Shown here one piece after another: positions 32,463 through 44,013 of a stretch of 64,000 bases of DNA. The stretch spans positions 2,480,001-2,544,000 of the forward strand of contig JAOVFP010000005.1 of NCBI GenBank assembly GCA_025738555.1, in the 5' to 3' direction. The notes under the pieces are model-generated. The model had not been told where the DNA came from and ran no database searches. It was given only the letters and a program-made list of their open reading frames with translations. A program made the translations under genes and the position numbers. This DNA is from Cyathus striatus. Taxonomy: Eukaryota > Basidiomycota > Agaricomycetes > Agaricales > Nidulariaceae. Numbering within the stretch: position 1 is the stretch's first letter; each line of letters starts with the position of its first letter.

Positions 32463-34187
32463 CAGTTATAAGTAGTTTGTGATTGGCACTTAACGAGCAG
32501 ATATTCCCTGATACTAAGCATATGCTTCGTTGTATATCTTGTTAGTGGCGCCTGAACATGCTCTGAGAGCCTGAGTCGTACCGCAGTCGTTGGCGGCTCC
32601 AGAATTCTAAGGCTAACACGGCGGCGCGCAAGGAGATATACACGCCGCGAACGCATTTGTGCTCCATCGAGCGGGGTCAGGGCGACGCGAAGGATACATG
32701 GTACCGTGGCAGAGTGATCCCGCCATCCATATTATGCACACATTCAAGACACTTTTAAAATGGCCTTCTCTCCAATCCTGTATTTACGTCCGTAACTGAG
32801 TACCGTATGCGACAGGTAGGACACTACGAGAGGCGACTCTGGGGATATTTTTGTATCCAATGAAGGATTTGATTCATGTCGAAATGCGTATATCGTGTGG
32901 TAGGTTCGTGTGCCTTGGTCTCAGAATAGAATTGCCTTCCTTTACCTTTACCTGCCTTATCATAAGTAGATACGGGGTGGAGCTTCATACACGCTTCGTA
33001 AATATAAAGCCTGTGTAAGATAGTGTCGCTCGAGATCCGAGGTTGAAATTATATTACGACTCCTTCACTAAGAATATGGCCAGCACGCACGTTGAAAGTT
33101 TCAATTCATTCGGAGCTCCACGGTCAGGCTCGCATTCTTCTGTCTTATCTCAAACGAATAAATGACAAGGGAGTTTCGTTAATCTGAAGGTTAATTCGAT
33201 CCTTCGTCTGTAAGATCCGTGGTTATATTTAGACGAAGAGAGAAACCCAGATAAACGCTAATAAATGAGATTGATGAGAAGTCATGTAAGGATCCCTGAG
33301 GCCCGAGGGCAGTGCGTCGTTTTTAATGGGCGTCAGATTGTATGGAATCTGCGCTCAATACCGCCTTAAGTTAATATCACAATTGCAATGCGAATGCGGC
33401 GAACTACTTACAATAACCGATCACAAGTAGATGAGGTAGCGGAAGTCCAGGAGCGGGGAACGACAGTCTTGGCATGTCGTCAGTTGACCATTTCGACGGT
33501 GATAGACGCAACCTGGAGAAAGTAAAGTTTAGATAGAAGCATGTAAAGAAGTGATTGTTACCGTTAGATGTACGCTTTCAAAGATCACACGCACATATTG
33601 CACCGGCGGCTTTCTGGACGATTGCTCGCAACTCCACCACTGTGCTGCCAAGGTCAAGTGAAAGACAAATATGAGGCCGCAGCGGCACCGATCTTTACCA
33701 CGCACAGTCCTAAAGATAACCCATAGGGGTAGAAGGCAATAATCCCTCCCAGCACCTTTTAATTTTAAGAACGGAGACGGAAAACTGTAAGGATGTAGCG
33801 GAATACAGAGTGCGCATAAGCCAAAGAAGTTACCAAAACGCACCTTCCCAAGAAGGGTTTTTCTCAGCAACAAGCTCCGATGAGAAAATGACAAGGTGCA
33901 TCGGCCACGTTGACCTAGGCCCGTCAGCAAAAGCCTATTGCACTCCTGTTCTTCATTCTTGAAACTACGGAGGATGGGGACACGGGTTGGCTTTGGGTTG
34001 GCCGACAGGCGTGTAGATGAAGAGCGGCCGCTTACATCAGCATCCAACTGCGCACGGACAAGAAAGTTTTTATTTCCACGCCACACCGCCGCATCCGCTC
34101 GATCTTTTTCATAAGCGCTCTTCTCCCTTTATCATCAACCACCACCATCTCACATCTTTCCCTCAGCTCGCCCATCCTCGACCCACA
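32463..34187. other. Region between the F-box array and the GIS2-like gene
   Basis: No gene is recognised. A 185-codon minus-strand frame (33529-34086) has no family motif and lies in the likely promoter of the GIS2-like gene, so I leave it out. C/T-rich sequence from about 34080 to 34180 is typical of a fungal promoter and 5' leader. Confidence 0.5.
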
Positions 34188-34414
34188 GTACGTACCTTTC
34201 CCTCCTCTCATCCCGCACGTCTAGCTGGCTCTTGTTTCTGATTCGAGTCCCAGCTGGACTGGCACTGCTTCTGCCATGTAGTTGCTGTTGCGGTTGTTGC
34301 TGTCTTTTTTCTGTTTTTTTTCTGTTGCGCGAGGGGCGAGAGACTGACGTTGAGGTGTTAGAAGTCGCTGCTACTTTACTCTACTAAAAACTACAGAAAG
34401 AAGAACGAAGAAGA

Positions 34415-36781
34415 ATGTCTGGACGTGGTTGCTTTAACTGTGGTGGATGTGCGTGGTTGTTTTCGTTTTCGTCGTCGTTGCTCTTTTTTCTTCTTTTTCT
34501 TCACACTTTACTTACCTTTCTTTATTCCTTTTCAACTCCACATCTCCTCATCTACCTACTGCACTCTTGGTTTCGTTTCTTTTGGTGCGCGATGCGGTGT
34601 TGGCGGACCGCTTCTTTGCCCTTTTGCTTTCCCACCGGTTTCTTGTATCAAACACCACCGACTGTATATTCGACGTGCGGTTCATGCCATTGAATGTATA
34701 CGTCCTGTTGTCTCATCGCTGTTCTCATCGACCAAAGAACTGCAATCGCACCTTGCCTATACCTACCCGCCGTCTCATATCTTATCCATCTCCATCCCAT
34801 CTCCATACAACCCATCATCTCCCTCTACCTCTCCATTTCCTTTCTCTCATGCCTCTCTTCCGTTTGCCAACTTGTTCTCATCCACGTTCTCTTCTGTAAA
34901 CAGTCGGTCACCAAGCAGCAAACTGCCCTAAAGCGGGTACTCCTACATGGTAATATCAGTTCTCCCCTACGATGCAAGTTTCGAGTGGGTGGTGGTGCTG
35001 TATCGTTGCAAAGGTGTCGTGTGTTATTGTCGCCCCTGAGACTAAGGCATCCCGCTACGGCTGGAGGCTGCGATCTCCGTCGATGTCGTTTTTCGTCATC
35101 GTACCGCTGCGATGAGGCGATCGCTTATCGCTACAACGAGCTATTTTATGTGTTGGGCGAGAGGAACGAACAACCATAGATGCCGATCTATGCGATTGGG
35201 ATTTAAGCATTCTCAGACCGGGTGGGAGACGATCTCACCTGATCAGGTTATCGGTTTTATATACCGCGATCCTGCCTATGATCCGTTGTATTGCGCCACT
35301 CGGCCCTGCGGTTGCAATTGCAGCTCGTGGCTGGGATCGCATTGCACTCAGTCGGCGCGACACCATCTACTCACTTCGTTTTCTTTCTCTTCCTTTGAAC
35401 GTTGACTGACGAGTTGTTTTCTTTGCTGTGAATAGCTATAACTGTAAGCATTTTTCTTTACGGTGCCTAGAAACATGAGCTCACCATTAATTTCGACAGG
35501 CGGTGGTGAAGGTCACGTTTCCCGCGATTGCTCCCAAGAAGCCAAGCCCAAGTCTTGCTACAAGTGCGGACAGGAAGGACACATCGTGCGTCTCCCTCTC
35601 CTTTCTTCCTATCTACCCGTTTTCTTAACTTCTGTTTTTTTGTAACAGTCCCGCGATTGCCCCTCAGCTTCCTCAAACTCCTACGGCGGCGGCGGAGGAG
35701 GAGGCGGCGGACAGGAATGTTACCGCTGTGGAAAGACGGGCCATATCGCCCGCGCGTGCCCTGATAGCGGCGCATCCTCCGGTGGATACAGCGGTGGAGG
35801 AGGTGCTGCACAGAGCGGTAACTGGGATGCGTTCAGCGGAGGAGGGGGAGGTGGAGGAGGAAGCCAGAAGACTTGGTGAGTTGAGTTTTTTTTTTGTGCG
35901 AGGGAGGTCTGTAGGGACCGGAAGGGTACTCTACCACTGCGGTTCTCTCTTACCTTCTTCCTGCGATTTATTTGCTTCTCGTGATTTGATATGATCTTGT
36001 TGTACTGACGCGGTTCTCTTACAGCTTTACCTGCGGTGGTGTAGGCCATCTTTCGCGCGATTGTGTCCAAGGACCCAAGTGCTATAACTGCTCTGGTACC
36101 GTGAGTGTTTGATTCCTTTTGGTTCGTGGATGGTGCTCTTTGGTGTGTACATGAGGATTGGGCAGGCAGTGATTATCTTATGATGGTCGTTGGATCTCGT
36201 ATCCAATCACGTCGCTCCTTTGTCTCGCGATATACCGCTGCTTTTGCGAGATGCATATTTCTCTCGCAGGGCGCTGTGCTATCGTCAACGCTTAGCTCGC
36301 TCTCTGGTTCAGTGATCTGACTTAGTCGTCGTCCTGGTTTTTGCTTATGCGAACGGCCTGCTAATCACTTATTGTGGGCGCGCTGAGCCGCGATCAGATG
36401 GTTTGAAAGCTGGTGTTTTGCATGGATCATATCGGGTGTTAGCAGTGATCATTGAGATACCGCCGTTCATGGTATTGTCTGGAGCGTTCTTGCCCTCTCA
36501 CATCACGGAGATCATCCTTTTTGTAATTTGGCGCTGTCATTTTCGACATTTGGCAGCGCTGCCTTATCTTCTTATTCTATTCAACATACTAATAATACAC
36601 CTCTACTTCCAGGGTCATATCAGCCGTGACTGCCCCCAGCCCCAAAAGCGTGCATGCTATAACTGCGGCTCTGAGGGGTGCGTAGCTATTGCGTGTTGTT
36701 GTTTGTAGCTTCCAACTGACGTTCGTTTCCTATAGCCATATCTCCCGCGATTGCCCCAACAACGCTGGGGAAGCTGCCTAA
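34415..36781 (+). CDS. GIS2: GIS2/CNBP-type protein with seven CCHC zinc knuckles, 195 aa
   Basis: A nucleic-acid-binding protein of the GIS2/Byr3/CNBP family, which binds single-stranded RNA/DNA and affects translation of target mRNAs. I assign eight exons: 34415-34448, 34904-34949, 35436-35443, 35500-35585, 35649-35875, 36025-36100, 36613-36677, 36736-36781. Joined, they give seven C-X2-C-X4-H-X4-C knuckles: CFNCGGFGH, CYNCGGEGH, CYKCGQEGH, CYRCGKTGH, CFTCGGVGH, CYNCSGTGH, CYNCGSEGH. A Gly-rich linker separates knuckles 3 and 4, and another separates 4 and 5. All phases agree and all introns are GT-AG. Exon 3 is only 8 bases (CTATAACT). Three introns are long for a fungus (455, 486 and 512 bases). 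A 5'-UTR intron (34188-34396, donor GTACGT, acceptor ctacag) is likely. The next gene, Cox5, follows on the same strand. Confidence 0.92.
35436..35443 (+). other. GIS2: 8-base micro-exon of the GIS2-like gene
   Basis: The sequence aatag|CTATAACT|gtaagc gives both splice signals. It is needed to join exon 2 (ending TG) to exon 4 (starting GC): TG+C TAT AAC T+GC encodes the C-Y-N-C half of knuckle 2. Without it the frame is lost. Confidence 0.88.
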
Positions 36782-37052
36782 TTGTGATTGTTGCTGTTTT
36801 GCCAATATATTTCTTCGTTCTTGTTATCGCACGTCGACTATATCCCCGGCAGAGACGAAAATGTTGCAGGTTGATAGTTTGAAGTCAAGTGTACGCTAGC
36901 CTAGGTGTTTTCTGTTTTTGTATGATAGCAGTATGGCATGATCTGGTTCGACTAGTGAGAGTGATGAGAGATGCTCCAGCCCGGCCTCGAGTCGGCGGTG
37001 CCCTGAGATTATGAAAAGCGGGGGCCGGATGGTTCCGGAAATGGCAGGAGCG

Positions 37053-37059
37053 TGATTGG
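37053..37059 (+). promoter_or_regulatory. Inverted CCAAT box upstream of Cox5
   Basis: The sequence reads TGATTGG, about 130 bases before the Cox5 ATG. CCAAT boxes bound by the HAP complex are a known control site of fungal respiratory genes (TNATTGG form in yeast). Binding here is inferred. Confidence 0.4.
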
Positions 37060-37190
37060 ACGTGGCCCGTGTTTTCCCACAGCGCCAAATAAGAGTCAAT
37101 TGAGAGCCTGTTCTTCCGTTCTCCTCCTCTCCAAATCCACAAAACTAGACTCTGTCCCCTTTCTCCTCCTCCTCCCCCTCCGAGACCGCA

Positions 37191-37999
37191 ATGCAAGTCG
37201 CCCGCCTCGCACGCGCCGTCCCTCGCGTCCCCCTCGCCCGCCGTCTGGCCACCACCACCGCCGCGCCCGCTGACCTCGCCGCCGCGTCTACGTCTGCTCC
37301 TTCGCGCCCAGCTGCCGCTATTCCCCTCAGCAACGTCGAGGCCCAGTGGGCCCGTCTCTCCAGCGAGGAGAGGCTCGCTGTCCATGAGCAGCTCGAAGTT
37401 GTCCAGAAGAAGGACTGGAAAGAGCTCTCTATTGATGAGAAAAAGGCTGGTGAGTTGTTGTGTTTTGGTTTCATGGAAGGCGGGCGGATTGCTGATGCCG
37501 TTTATGGGTGATAGCGTACTATGTAGCGTTTGGCCCCCATGGTCCCCGTGCACCCTCTAGCAAGCCCGGTGATAGCTTCAAAATCCTCCTTGGTACCATT
37601 GCTGCTCTTGCTGCCACTGGCACTCTATGGTTCGCGATCAAGGCTTTGTGTGCGTTGTTGATTCTTTTCTTTTCTTTTCTTTGGTTCTTTCTTTCGTCTC
37701 CTCTTACTATTCACCCCCGTTGCCTCGACACCGTACATCTTCTCCCGAAAATTCCCATGTTTACCCCGCGTAACGACGGTCCCTGACCACCCTCTTCACA
37801 GCCCCACCTCCACCAAGGACTATCAACAGGGAGTGGGAGGAAGCCTCCAACGAGCGTGCAAAGGAGATGAAGCTCAATCCCATCAGCGGTACGTTTCCCT
37901 CTACCCTCATCACTCCCCTTCCACTCACACTGCCCTTTCCTCTTCCCCACAGGTATCTCATCCGAAGGATACACCGGCAACGGGTTCGTGCACAAGTAA
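37191..37999 (+). CDS. COX5: Cytochrome c oxidase subunit IV (yeast Cox5 homologue), 175 aa
   Basis: A nuclear-encoded subunit of mitochondrial complex IV. Exons: 37191-37449, 37515-37649, 37802-37888, 37953-37999; all phases agree. The N-terminus is rich in Arg, Ala, Val and Leu with no acidic residue, ending about R-R-L-A-T, as expected of a mitochondrial presequence. The family motifs follow: IPLSNVEAQW, LSSEERLAVHEQLE, KKDWKELSIDEKKA, Y-Y-V-A-F-G-P-H-G-P-R. Next come one membrane span (residues about 109-131, LLGTIAALAATGTLWFAI), then P-P-P-P-R-T-I-N-R-E-W-E-E-A and the short intermembrane tail ending G-F-V-H-K. Length and order match the family. It lies 409 bases after the GIS2-like stop. 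Long minus-strand frames across exon 1 reflect GC-rich codons. Confidence 0.93.
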
Positions 38000-40193
38000 A
38001 CAGGGCATCGAGAAAAGTTGTTTCGTACTTTTTATCAATTATGTCCCAATTACTACATCAACGCACGTTTTCTACCCCAAACTACTCACTGTTCTTTACT
38101 GCACACCCTTCCCGCCCGCACCCCCTTTACCTGCATATCTATTCGAAGAGATGGTGTGTTTAATACGAGATATAAAACGCATTTTTAGAGGTTCCATTTG
38201 TTTTTCCCTTGCTTTTTGGTTGTGCGCTAGGTGAGGTGAAGTGATCAGTTGGTCGGGGCGTTGCGGGTAGTTTATGATGCTGTGGAGCTTGGTGCCCCCG
38301 GGGGGTGCCTTACCCCCCCTTTGCCCACTGTTCGCTTTGGGAACATTCCGCATGTCGTCTGTTCACTTGCGTGGCTTTGGCCACAGTTCACTGGTAGTCA
38401 CCATGACCACGAACCAACCAGCGACGGTGTATTATTGTTCTTCTTGGAATCTCTCGCACTCGTTCTGCCCTGCACGGCGCTGCGGTACGAGGTGCCGTTT
38501 GTAGACTCACGGTGTACTGTGTCGCGATGACCCTGCATGCTGGTTATTATTGGGCTCCGTGCTGCGCTGCTGCTCTTTGTCCTGCTTAATGGCTGCTTTT
38601 TGCCTGTTGTGGGTTTATGTTCAGTTGCTGTTAGGTTTTTAGGCATGCTTGCACGTGTTGCGTGCTGAGCTTGACGGAGAGGCTTTTTCGCCTGTTTCTT
38701 ATCGCCGACTTTACGCCCGTGGTTAAATTTGTGATCATTGATGGGTGATATTACGGTACTACCATCTACTTATCTATTTATCATCTATGCAAGTTGGTGC
38801 GTGTGATGTGGTCTATGATTGTCATCTTCATTCATTTTTCTCCGTTTTTGGTTTCATTGGATAGGTATCAGTAGGTGTGAACGGTGGAAACTTGGAGTTG
38901 CGACGTATACCAGTCGCATATCCACTCCAAGCGACTGTAGCTCTAGATTTTAGAGGGAACATGATGATGCTAGTGACGTTCCCATTTATTCGCCGGCGTT
39001 ATCTCATCGTCGCCGGTTGGACGGCAGAGCGCAAGGGCTAGGTCTAGACTTTGTCCAAAGTGTGGGACTCTGGACTCCATAGAATCGTGCATGCTTACAT
39101 CACGTTTTCAGTACGATTGCAGATAAATACCGATTGCGAGAGTACATATGAACGAACTTGCAAGCAGGCAAATATGTCCGCTCCCGCTGCATAGTTAATT
39201 ATAGCAACGCGGTCGTAACTCGTATGTGCCGCCGGCTGCAGTGGACTTGGTCGTGTGCGCGGTTTGCTGCCGGCGGACGGTCTTTCACGGAAATATTTCC
39301 TAGTCAGTTTGTTATTATTTCTATGATTGGATTCTAACATTTTCCTTTGTAGAGAACAGCAAGAACAGTTCAGGATGCATACTTGTAATATCGCGCAAAG
39401 GTTAATTCATGACTCGAATTTATGACCAACTTGCGACTGCCACTGTTTCTCAAGAACGCTTACTTTTGTTTTAGAGAGAATAAAGGAAGTTAATTCGTTA
39501 CATAAAAATTATAAAAATGCGTGTAACACTGTCTTTGTGTTGTACTTGAAGATCTAGATTTAGAACTGAGTATGTGCAACGCTTATCTTTGTATTGAAGA
39601 TCTAGGACCTAGGACTGTTATGGCTTGAACTCTCGCCTCAATGCGAATCGCTCGCCTAACGATGTGATCAAGATTCAAAGTTAAGAAGGAAGCCAGTATT
39701 AGACGGGGACGAGTGTAGTTACCTCCGCTAGACGCTAAATTAGAGACGTGTCCCCACCTTCGGTAATTACCCACAAATCGTTATCGGAGGACTACAGAAG
39801 CCTATCTTTATGTTGATTTGTAACATTCTTTGAATTTTTTTTAACTCTGAACGGGAAGTTGGAACTGGCACGTCGAATTCGAACCGTATTGCATGTATAT
39901 TATAGGTGGAATCCCCGTCAGATGTAGAAAATTCTTCAGTATCTGTGTACATGTAGGTAGTGTAGGCGCAATTGCAGTTGCAGATACAGATAAATCGTGT
40001 CATGGCACAGTTAAATCATGTATCAAGTTTAACTATTAGAAAGGGTTGTCTTCATAAATTACAAGGAATATTAAATGTATGTAATGGTTATCATTGGATT
40101 GAATATCTACGATAGAACTGGTGCGAACCGGTCGACAAACATTAAAATGAACGTAAAATGTGAGTTGGCATTAGATAGATACTGTGAATGTTT
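38000..40193. other. Region after Cox5, no gene recognised
   Basis: The first few hundred bases should be the Cox5 3' UTR. Beyond that, both strands carry only short frames without motifs. A short GC-rich near-palindrome sits at about 38290-38309 (ggtgcccccggggggtgcc). Confidence 0.45.
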
Positions 40194-41705
40194 TTATTTC
40201 TCTTTTCTAGGCGCTGTATTTTCAGATGAATTTGGACAAGACGAAGGTGAAGAAGGGACTGGAGATGAAGATGAAGATTCAGGTAAAGATGAGATTGGTG
40301 TCGTGGGTGAAGGTGGAGATGAAGGCTCAGGTAGGACCGATGTCGTAGGTGAAGGTGGAGGTGAAGGCTCAGGTATAGGGGCAGGTATCGTCCGTGTAAA
40401 CCATGAATCAAGCTCTATCGTTACATGTGTCCACGACGTATACTCAACATCAGTTAACTGAACTGCATGTTGTCGTCCGAAGGTTGCACAGGTCCTATTA
40501 AAGCTTAACATTAGATGGCACCCCTATTAAAGCCGTAAATATTTTTTCATTGTAATGAAGGAAGTCACGGACTAGGAATGACACTCCCGCAACAAATACA
40601 CTATTATCCAGATTTTGTTTAGAACTGTATACTGTGTGATTACATACGAGATGGACTTACGGAAAAACACTAAGTGCTGCTGGACCCATTTCCTGCGCAC
40701 GAAATGTGGCACAAATTATCATCGCCGCATAGCCTTGTTGAGCTAATATTGAGCGAGTATTTTATCGTGTACAATATAAACACGCACTGGACATGAACGT
40801 TACCATTATCAGACCATGCCTAATCATAGTATCGAACAGTGGGGCTATTCTGGACCACAACACAGGTCCTAGATGTCGTCTATGCCTTTCCTTCTCCATA
40901 AAAGCCAAAACCGTCAAGAACGAATGTAAAATTATCCCAAGGGATCTATGGAAAGTTGGACACGGTGAAGGATAGAAAAGAACTGGCGAACTTACGCATA
41001 ACTGCACAGCATCAGTGGATGAATATTCATCGCAACGCAGGCATTGTTGAAGCGAATTTTGGGGAGAGACACAAAAATGAAAGCTACTGATTGGCCAAGT
41101 TTGATGGCAATCAGACTCAAAAGAAAAAGACGAATGCTCATCGACTTCCTAAAAAGGGCATAGACTGAAAGGAGTCCATGTTTGAGTCGTAACTTGATAT
41201 CCATGCAAGGTTAAAAAGGACTTACCCCGCCTCCATAGGATCAAATCAATAATCCCCAATAAATAGTATGAAACAACGGTGTGATAGATGATCATGTTCC
41301 TACACTCCTTCAAGGACATTTGCTGCTGAAAGGTGATGTTGGCCAAAACGATGTTGAGTCTGTGTCACTGACATTCTAAATCATTGCAGAATCAAACGCG
41401 CAAGAGACCAACATCCAAACCAGCGGGGGAAGGCAGCGACAAGAGGCGTAGAGGAACTGCTCAAATGACCATCGCCACGGTTTCCTGGTATATGTGAATC
41501 AATATTCACGGGGTATTAGGGCGAAGTCATTGACTCACCAGGTCATCCATAAAAAAGTCAGCTCCTCTCCGAACTTCCACCTTACATCGCAAAGAGAAAG
41601 ACCAATAGCTATGGCTAGAAAGCCGAAATGATTAAAAAAAAGACCACGGAGATTATAAGATATGATACCGGAGACAATTTCGTATGATGCTATTCCAATG
41701 TACAT
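40194..41705 (-). CDS. DUF6533-like multi-span membrane protein A
   Basis: An Agaricomycete-type integral membrane protein of unknown function, resembling the DUF6533 family. The first exon, 41705-41539, reads M-Y-I-G-I-A...GFLAIAIGLSLCDVRW, then K-F-G-E-E-L-T-F-L-W. Exon 2 starts at 41484 and gives KPWRWSFEQFLYASCR, the family's W-S-F-x-x-x-L-Y stretch. Further spans: IIYHTVVSYYLLGIIDLILW (about 41310-41250), VYALFRKSMSIRLFLLSLIA (about 41165-41100), LGIILHSFLTVLAFM (about 40945-40900), YAAMIICATF (about 40735-40705). The last exon, 40523-40194, starts G-C-H-L-M-L-S-F-N-R, parallel to G-C-R-L-I-L-H-T-R-R in protein B. It ends in a Ser/Pro-rich cytosolic-type tail with repeated P-S-P-P-x-S-P-T-T units. 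Inner splice sites are approximate; the start is the likeliest Met, not proven. Confidence 0.65.
40225..40385 (+). repeat. Short imperfect tandem repeat coding for the Ser/Pro tail
   Basis: Units of about 45 bases containing 'gtgaaggtggagatgaaggc' are repeated imperfectly. On the minus strand they code for the P-S-P-P/S-S-P-P repeats in the tail of membrane protein A, so tail length may vary between strains. Confidence 0.6.
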
Positions 41706-44013
41706 ACTTCAAACACTGAAAGCTGAAAGAGTGGGGTGGGGGATTCAAGTGAGAAAAGGATATAAGAAGCTTGGAGCAAGCGCCTTTAAGAAAGAACGCA
41801 ATCTTTTCTGTACCTCTTCCAACCCGATTTAGGCAACTACGCAACGGATACATTCAAAATACATTCCCCATCAGGATCGTTTTGTCAATGTTTTGTCTCG
41901 GCAGCCAGGGAACCAATTGACGGGCTAGGCATTTGCTTATAGTTTATATTTGTTAGGTAGTAACTATAGTCCCCGAATAGGTAAAGGACGCAAGCAACCG
42001 AGGCTGATTCCTCAGCTTATAATACCTTTTGAGAAAACATGAAATATGAGAGAAAAAGATATGTACAAACTGTTGCTTACGACTTGGAGAGTTGTGCGGA
42101 GATCGCGAGATGGCATCCGAGCACTGCCAACCACTAGGCGCTTGCACTGCGCTTGTGGCGCTATTAGTACGTGAAATATCGAAAAATAGGAAGCACCTGA
42201 TTGGCACCTGAACGTTAGACGTTGGAGTGCTAATATAGATTATGTATAGCATTCAATATAGGAAGACTTAACTGAATATATTCTACTAGGACCCCATATG
42301 ACTCTCCTTGACGCTGTCTTCAATGACGGTGGAGTTCACCGCAGCCTTCGAATGTTGGGCAAGTGCTGGGTTAGTAATTACATTACTAGCTTTCTATTGC
42401 TAAGCCGCATTTTGCTAAAGTACTGGTTTTATATTCGCATCATCTCCAGGTACATGCTGGTACACAATCCCATAGAGGACAAGCGGAGGAAATCGCACTG
42501 GATCTCGGACGGGACTGTCACGGTGTTGTTGTTGACTCGCTGCCGAACCGACTAAAGTATATGTACTTAAAAACTTTAAGATATAGGTCCAGGTACGTGC
42601 TGCTAATGCTTTTAATATTGGCTTTGAAGGCAGAGTTGGTAGCTTTCAGCACAGCATTGGTGTAATCATAATAGTTTTTAGGTCGAAGCCACAGGTCTTC
42701 TTCTGTACGTTCAGAATAACAGAATAACAATGCTCGAATAGCTCACAACGCTATGTGAATAATGAATAACATCAAGCTGTAAAAAGATTGGTATGGTTGC
42801 CGTAAGATTGTTTTAGTAATAGTCGGTCCGGAGTCGGTCTAACTTTAGATCTATGAAATATTCGAATCTATTCGGAATAGATTCCTACGGAAAGGCATCC
42901 ACTGCCTGTATTGAACTTTAGATGTCGAAATAAATTGATGAATAACTAACATTCTGAAGGTCGTTCCGCCGAAGTAAGTGATCGATGATTGTATCAGCTG
43001 AAATAGAGTCAGAAGGTCGGTTAAAAGTTACTGTATGACAAGTAAAGCCGTTAAGCAAATACAATCGCTGTTTAGATACACTTGCTGTAAGGACAGCCCT
43101 AGTGTTACCCTGAAATCGCATTTAGAGGGAAGGAGGGATTAAACTACTCTGAGTAACGAATCTGATAGGTAAAGCTGAGCGCGATTAGTCAGCTACCATT
43201 TTTTAGAAGCATAAACACAAAGAAAATGAGGGGAAGTGCTGGTATTTTGAATGTCGCGGCAAGTCTTCTAACAGTCATCACCGTTAGGCGGCGGCGTTAG
43301 CCCATTAGCACTTTATTTCAATCCTCTGAAGGCTCAGTGTCAGCAGAAAGCCTCAGAAAGCCCGCGATGCACTATCAACTTTTCTAGACAGGTTCATCAA
43401 TGTTTAGAAGTTTAGTTGCCGAACCTGTTTGTCTGAAACCGTCAGTAGGAAGTTGTGGGAAGTAACTACAGCGTAGTAACGACGCCGGAAAGCCCGACAT
43501 AAGCGACACTCGGAAAGGCTGACAATAGGGCGTTTCACGTTGCCGTTTTTCAGTTATTTTTCATTCGTTTTTGTCTGTTTTTTAATCTATTTTTCGGCGT
43601 CCTAGAACAAAAGAAGGACATGCAAAAACAGACGAAATATTGGTGTAATGTAAAACCCCTCCTTGTTTTCGAGGAAATTGGATATCACATATCTAAATAA
43701 ATAGTATGCGGATAAACCCAGATTCTCAGGATTGTATAATCATTATCATGTGTGCCGCTGCCAAAAAAAAACGAATCGAAAAAACAAGAAAAACGATGCA
43801 AAAGCAGCCTCGGAGCTGCTTTTGGATGGTTGTGAAAAGTGACCATTTCTGTTTTTGATGGATTTTCGGCGCTTCCCGAGCTCCGAAAACCTACTGAAAA
43901 ACAGCAACTTGAAACGCCTTAATACGACATTATTGCAAAGGTATAGAAATTGTATAATACATGTGAGTCCACCACCTTCTCAGTGCCTATGTATCTGCGT
44001 GTTCGAAACGTCA
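41706..44013. other. Gene-poor stretch between membrane protein A and OLE1
   Basis: No coding sequence is recognised on either strand. One clear hairpin is present at 43799-43824. The interval also contains the 3' flank of OLE1. Confidence 0.5.
43799..43824. other. Perfect 10-bp hairpin
   Basis: CAAAAGCAGC (43799-43808), loop CTCGGA (43809-43814), GCTGCTTTTG (43815-43824). It lies about 190 bases past the OLE1 stop (44014) on the 3' side of that gene. It is palindromic, so it reads alike on both strands. Confidence 0.7.

Noticed and set aside
33529..34086. 185-codon minus-strand frame upstream of the GIS2-like gene.
   Set aside because: No ATG-supported start context, no recognisable motif, and it covers the likely promoter.
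35467..36070. Minus-strand frames rich in Arg and Pro opposite GIS2 exons 4 and 5.
   Set aside because: They mirror the Gly-rich codons of the GIS2 linker.
36101..36612. Possible box C/D snoRNA in the long GIS2 intron 6.
   Set aside because: An ATGATGG-like string and a CTGA exist but too far apart, with no terminal stem.
36885..37553. 222-codon minus-strand frame over the Cox5 promoter and first exon.
   Set aside because: Arises from GC-rich codons of Cox5 exon 1; Gly/Arg-rich without a motif.
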